From Candidatus Proteinoplasmatales archaeon SG8-5 (GTDB taxonomy: Archaea; Thermoplasmatota; Thermoplasmata; SG8-5), in contig LSSH01000085.1 in the NCBI GenBank assembly GCA_001595885.1, positions 1 to 41,093 on the forward strand: a DNA stretch of 41,093 bases, read 5' to 3'. Shown piece after piece: positions 37,571-41,093 of the stretch (within the stretch, counting starts at the first letter, position 1; each line of letters opens with the position of its first letter). The notes beneath the pieces were generated by a model. That model saw only the letters and a program-made list of their open reading frames with translations, made no database searches and was not told the origin of the DNA. The position numbers and the translations under genes were made by a program.

Positions 37571-39208
37571 ATGACAGGTGAGCAGGACTTCGACTACGAC
37601 GAGGTGTACGGGAACTGGAAATGGGAGATACCCGTATACTTCAACATGGGCGCCGACTGCGTTGACAAGCACGTCAAGGAGGGGCGGGGGGATAGGACCG
37701 CCCTAATCTGGGAGAACGATAAGGGGGAGACGGCGACGTTCACGTATGCCGAGATGAAGGCCTTGACGAACAAGTTCGGCAACGTCCTGAAAGGCCTGGG
37801 TCTGGGCAAGGGCGACCGCTACCTCATTCGCCTCCCGAACCTGCCGCAGTTCCAGATTGCTTTCCTGGGTGGTTTGAAGATCGGTGCCGTTCCGATCCCC
37901 TCTTCCTGCATGTTCAAGCCCCACGAGGTGGAGTACAGGCTCGTAGACTCAGATGCGAAGATGGCCATCTCTGTCCCAGGATATGTAGGCGCGATCGACG
38001 AGGTCATGGGCAACTGTCCCGGTCTGAAGGACGTCGTTGTGGTCGGAGAGGCTGGTGAGGCGCATTTGTCACTCGATGACCTAATGGCAAATGCCTCGGA
38101 AGAGCTCGAGGTTGAAAGGACGAGGGCGGACGACATCGCTTTCTTCTGTTACACATCCGGGACCACCGGTTCCCCCAAGGGAGCTGTTCACCTTCATCAC
38201 TGGACCATTGGGAACGACCCAAGCATGTTATTCTGGAACCACGGCAGGGCGGGCGACATCCTTGCCCATACGGGTGACCTCAACTGGATATTCCCGCTCG
38301 GGAACGGTTTCCTTTATGCGTGGCGAAACGGCATGACCACGTTCATCTACGACGGCAGGTTCGACCCGGTGAAGTGGTTCGAGCTCATCGAGCGGCACAG
38401 GATCACGAACCTCGCCTCGGTTCCCACATGCTACAGGATGTTCCTGCAGGTCGAGGGTTTCGAGAGGAAATGGGATCTCTCGAGCCTGAGGCACTGCATC
38501 TCAGCAGGAGAACCGCTCAATCCCGAGGTCGTGGTCGAATGGAAGAAGCTGTTGGGGCTTGAGATACTGGACGGAATAGGCATGACCGAGTGCATGGTCT
38601 ACCTGTCAAACCTGAAGGGTATGGCGGTCAAGGCCGGCTCCTGCGGGAAGCCGCAACCGGGGCACATATGCACCATTGTTGACGAGAACGGCAACGAGCT
38701 GGGCGTGCGGGAGGAAGGCACGCTCGCCATCAAGCTCGGTGACCCCGGCCTGTTCAGGGAATACTGGAACAAGCCGGACAGGACCGCGGAGGTCTTCAAG
38801 AATGGGTGGTTCCTCACCGGCGACACCCTATACATCGACGAGGACGGCTATTACTGGTTCGCTGGGCGAGGGGACGACCTCATCATGACGGCGGGTTACC
38901 GTGTCTCGCCCTTCGATGTCGAATCCGCCGTCAACACCCACCCGGCGGTCCTGGAATCGGCAGCCGTCGCGTCTCCGGACGCCATCAGGGGCGTTATAGT
39001 GAAGTCGTTTGTCGTCCTTAACCCAGGTCACGAGCCCAGCGACGAACTGGCCAAGGAGATCCAGCAGCACTGCAAGAAGATGATAGCCGCTTACGAGTAC
39101 CCGCGGGAGGTCGAGTTTACCTCGTTCCTGCCGAAAACCCAGAGTGGCAAAACGAAGCGCAAGCTGTTGCGCGAACAGGAGTTGGAGAAGGCGAAAAAAT
39201 CGAGTTAG
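37571..39208 (+). CDS. AMP-forming acyl-CoA synthetase (medium-chain/benzoate-type)
   Basis: 545 residues of the ANL adenylating family. Motifs: P-loop YTSGTTGSPKGAVH (about 194-207), DGIGMTE (A5), GDTLYIDEDGYYWFAGRGDD (A7-A8 hinge, about 417-436), and the catalytic Lys in QSGKTKRK near the C-terminus. It activates a carboxylate with ATP and CoA; the sequence resembles medium-chain or benzoate/ACSM-like enzymes rather than acetyl-CoA synthetase, so the substrate is unsettled. It precedes an acs gene by 63 bp. A GTGATGA ribosome site precedes the ATG. Full length. Confidence 0.88.
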   Translation: MTGEQDFDYDEVYGNWKWEIPVYFNMGADCVDKHVKEGRGDRTALIWENDKGETATFTYAEMKALTNKFGNVLKGLGLGKGDRYLIRLPNLPQFQIAFLGGLKIGAVPIPSSCMFKPHEVEYRLVDSDAKMAISVPGYVGAIDEVMGNCPGLKDVVVVGEAGEAHLSLDDLMANASEELEVERTRADDIAFFCYTSGTTGSPKGAVHLHHWTIGNDPSMLFWNHGRAGDILAHTGDLNWIFPLGNGFLYAWRNGMTTFIYDGRFDPVKWFELIERHRITNLASVPTCYRMFLQVEGFERKWDLSSLRHCISAGEPLNPEVVVEWKKLLGLEILDGIGMTECMVYLSNLKGMAVKAGSCGKPQPGHICTIVDENGNELGVREEGTLAIKLGDPGLFREYWNKPDRTAEVFKNGWFLTGDTLYIDEDGYYWFAGRGDDLIMTAGYRVSPFDVESAVNTHPAVLESAAVASPDAIRGVIVKSFVVLNPGHEPSDELAKEIQQHCKKMIAAYEYPREVEFTSFLPKTQSGKTKRKLLREQELEKAKKSS

Positions 39209-39217
39209 CCAGAAAGG

Positions 39218-39225
39218 ATTTATAG
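39218..39225 (+). promoter_or_regulatory. TATA-like element for acs
   Basis: ATTTATAG at 39218-39225 just after the previous stop would start transcription near 39248, about 24 bp before the ATG at 39272. GGGAGG at 39258-39263 is a good ribosome site. So acs has its own promoter even if also co-transcribed. Confidence 0.4.
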
Positions 39226-39271
39226 TCTGATACCTTCCACTGCTCGGACCTACGCGAGGGAGGCGTCGGTG

Positions 39272-41093
39272 ATGCCGGAGGATGACAAGGAGATCTTCAA
39301 ACCAAGCAAGGAATTTGTGGACGCGGCCTACTTCAAGAGCTTGGATGAGTACCAGAGGATGTACGAGGAGTCAATCAAGGACCCGGACGCCTTTTGGTCA
39401 AAGGTCGCGGAGGACTTCCAGTGGTTCATTAAATCTGAGAACGTACGTTTTTTTGACTTCCACGAGGGCATCATCAGGTTCTTCGAGGGCGGCAAGACCA
39501 ACATGTCCTGGAACTGCCTTGACCGTCATTTGAAGGAGCGGGGCGACCAGATCGCCATCATATGGGAGGGCAACGACCCCAGCGAGGACGCCAAGTACAC
39601 CTACAAGGAATTGCACGCCGAGGTGTGCAAGTTCGCCAACGTGCTCCAATCGCTGGGCATCAAGTACGGCGACAGGGTCTGCATCTATCTTCAGATGATT
39701 CCCGAACTGCCCATTGCCCTTCTTGCGTGTTCCAGGATAGGGGCCGTCCATTCCGTGGTGTTCGGAGCCTTCTCCCCGGATTCCCTCAAGGACAGGATCA
39801 ACGACTCGGAGTGCAAGCTTCTTGTCACGCAGGACACGGCGCTTCGGGGCCGAAAGGACGACATTCCGATGAAGACGAACGCCGACAAGGCCTTGAAGGA
39901 GTGCCCGAGCATCGAAAAGGTCATTGTCGTGAGAAGGACCGGGAACGAGGTTCCGATGCAGGAGGAGCGCGACCTCTGGTGGCACGAGGAGATGAAGGAC
40001 GCTCCCATCTGGTATCCGCCCCTCCTCATCGATGCCGAGGACCCGCTGTTCATTCTATACACTTCAGGCTCAACCGGAAAACCAAAGGGTGTCCTGCACA
40101 CCACCGGCGGATACATGGTGTACGCCGCGACCACCCACAAGTACGTCTTCGACTACCACGACGGGGACATCTTCTGGTGCACCGCGGACATCGGCTGGAT
40201 CACTGGCCATTCCTACATCGTTTACGGGCCGCTGCTGAACGGAGCGACCAGTATCATGTTCGAGGGCGTGCCCAATTACCCGGACGCGAGCAGGTTCTGG
40301 CAGATCGTCGACAAGTACAAGGTGAACCAGTTCTACACCGCCCCCACGGCAATAAGAGCGTTGATGAAAGAGGGCGACGAGCCCGTGAAGAGGACGTCCA
40401 GGGAGAGCCTGAAATTGCTCGGAACGGTTGGCGAACCAATCAACCCCGAGGCCTGGCAGTGGTACTACGAGGTTGTGGGGGATAGCCGATGCCCAATCGT
40501 TGACACGTGGTGGCAGACTGAGACTGGCGGTATCCTCATCACCCCATTGCCCGGGGCCGTTCCCGCGAAGCCGGGTTCGGCCACAGTACCCTTCTTCGGC
40601 GTGGAGCCGGCCCTTGTGGATGACAAGGGGAACGAGCTGGAGGGTGCCACATCGGGGGCCTTGATAATCAAATCCGCCTGGCCCGGCATCATGAGGACCG
40701 TGTACGGTCATCACCAGAGGTTCAAGGAGACGTACTTTGCAATGTACCCGGGCAACTACTTCACCGGTGACGGGGCGAAGAGGGACGAGGACGGCTATTA
40801 CTGGATCACCGGCAGGATCGATGACGTCATCAACGTGTCCGGGCACAGGATGGGCACGGCCGAGGTGGAGAGCGCCTTGGTCTCTCATCCAGCGGTCGCC
40901 GAGGCTGCGGTCGTCGGATACCCGCACGAGATCAAGGGCCAGGGCATCTATGCTTATGTCACTCTGAAGACGGGTAACGAGTACACCGACGAGCTGAAGA
41001 AGGAGCTGAGGGGTCACGTCAGAAATGAGATCGGGCCCATCGCCACCCCGGACGTGATACACTGGGCCCCGGGTCTGCCGAAGACAAGGTCTG
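39272..41093 (+). CDS. acs: Acetyl-CoA synthetase, AMP-forming (3' end cut by window edge)
   Basis: 607 codons from ATG 39272 to the right edge; the C-terminus (GKIMRR region, catalytic Lys) is just outside. Signatures: YTSGSTGKPKGVLH (A3), TWWQTETGG (A5), FTGDGAKRDEDGYYWITGR (A7) and DDVINVSGHR (A8). The Acs-type N-terminus (DEYQRMYEESIKDPDAFW) is present. It makes acetyl-CoA from acetate, fitting the SatP-like permease upstream. It ends at a point where the last visible codons read LPKTRS, as expected before the GK motif. Intact as far as visible. Confidence 0.93.
   Translation, partial: MPEDDKEIFKPSKEFVDAAYFKSLDEYQRMYEESIKDPDAFWSKVAEDFQWFIKSENVRFFDFHEGIIRFFEGGKTNMSWNCLDRHLKERGDQIAIIWEGNDPSEDAKYTYKELHAEVCKFANVLQSLGIKYGDRVCIYLQMIPELPIALLACSRIGAVHSVVFGAFSPDSLKDRINDSECKLLVTQDTALRGRKDDIPMKTNADKALKECPSIEKVIVVRRTGNEVPMQEERDLWWHEEMKDAPIWYPPLLIDAEDPLFILYTSGSTGKPKGVLHTTGGYMVYAATTHKYVFDYHDGDIFWCTADIGWITGHSYIVYGPLLNGATSIMFEGVPNYPDASRFWQIVDKYKVNQFYTAPTAIRALMKEGDEPVKRTSRESLKLLGTVGEPINPEAWQWYYEVVGDSRCPIVDTWWQTETGGILITPLPGAVPAKPGSATVPFFGVEPALVDDKGNELEGATSGALIIKSAWPGIMRTVYGHHQRFKETYFAMYPGNYFTGDGAKRDEDGYYWITGRIDDVINVSGHRMGTAEVESALVSHPAVAEAAVVGYPHEIKGQGIYAYVTLKTGNEYTDELKKELRGHVRNEIGPIATPDVIHWAPGLPKTRS

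Overview
The window reads as anaerobic archaeal DNA. It carries archaeal information-processing genes (an Orc1/Cdc6-type ATPase, Nob1, translin), TATA boxes about 25-30 bp upstream of starts, several probably leaderless genes, strong GGAGGTGA ribosome sites inside operons, and no bacterial-type promoters. The gene mix (single-domain KaiC-like ATPase, V4R sensor, group 4 [NiFe] hydrogenase, rubrerythrin/superoxide reductase/flavodiiron proteins, AMP-forming acetyl-CoA synthetases) would fit an uncultured anaerobic euryarchaeon, perhaps of the Thermoplasmata. That placement is inference. No rRNA, tRNA, CRISPR array or insertion sequence was seen.

Layout. (1) 1-3069, minus: translin, a histone-deacetylase-fold amidohydrolase and a TPR protein cut by the left edge, one operon. 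(2) 3178-7453: TlpA-like thioredoxin, Nob1, a small unknown, Orc1/Cdc6, a membrane-anchored OB-fold protein, and a candidate TumE/TumA-like toxin-antitoxin pair followed by a 17-bp direct repeat. (3) 7602-14820, plus: a seven-gene operon with a CheF-like protein, a V4R/wHTH sensor, a KaiC-like ATPase, a roadblock-like protein, a 946-residue Lys/Glu-rich coiled-coil protein with a zinc finger and two winged helices, and two paralogues of an unrecognised family. It looks like a complete, poorly described signalling system. (4) 14986-16540: a GNAT-like protein and an unusual NucS-N/RQC/HRDC fusion with hairpins in its leader. (5) 16642-25206: a group 4 [NiFe] hydrogenase (small, NuoC-like, large and 2[4Fe-4S] subunits) with its endopeptidase and HypB, F, C, A, D, and HypE on the opposite strand. 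No membrane subunits are present. (6) 25331-35323: after a small zinc-ribbon membrane protein, 20 minus-strand genes form an oxygen/peroxide/iron defence island running from a Fur/PerR regulator to an 8-oxoguanine glycosylase. (7) 35539-41093, plus: an acetate-permease-like protein, an HD phosphohydrolase, an acyl-CoA synthetase and an acetyl-CoA synthetase cut by the right edge, probably an acetate/organic-acid activation module.

How the parts fit. The hydrogenase and ferredoxins point to ferredoxin/H2 redox metabolism. Oxygen-sensitive iron-sulfur enzymes explain the large detoxification island, in which superoxide reductase, rubrerythrins and the flavodiiron protein would draw electrons through rubredoxin, ferritins would store iron, and a ferredoxin:thioredoxin-reductase-like protein with a glutaredoxin-like partner would handle thiols.

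The most striking observations are: two conserved genes, hypC and superoxide reductase, whose essential N-terminal residues lie upstream of any ATG/GTG/TTG and appear to start at AUC and AUU; the seven-gene KaiC-centred operon; the NucS-N/RQC/HRDC fusion; and the hydrogenase lacking a membrane arm.
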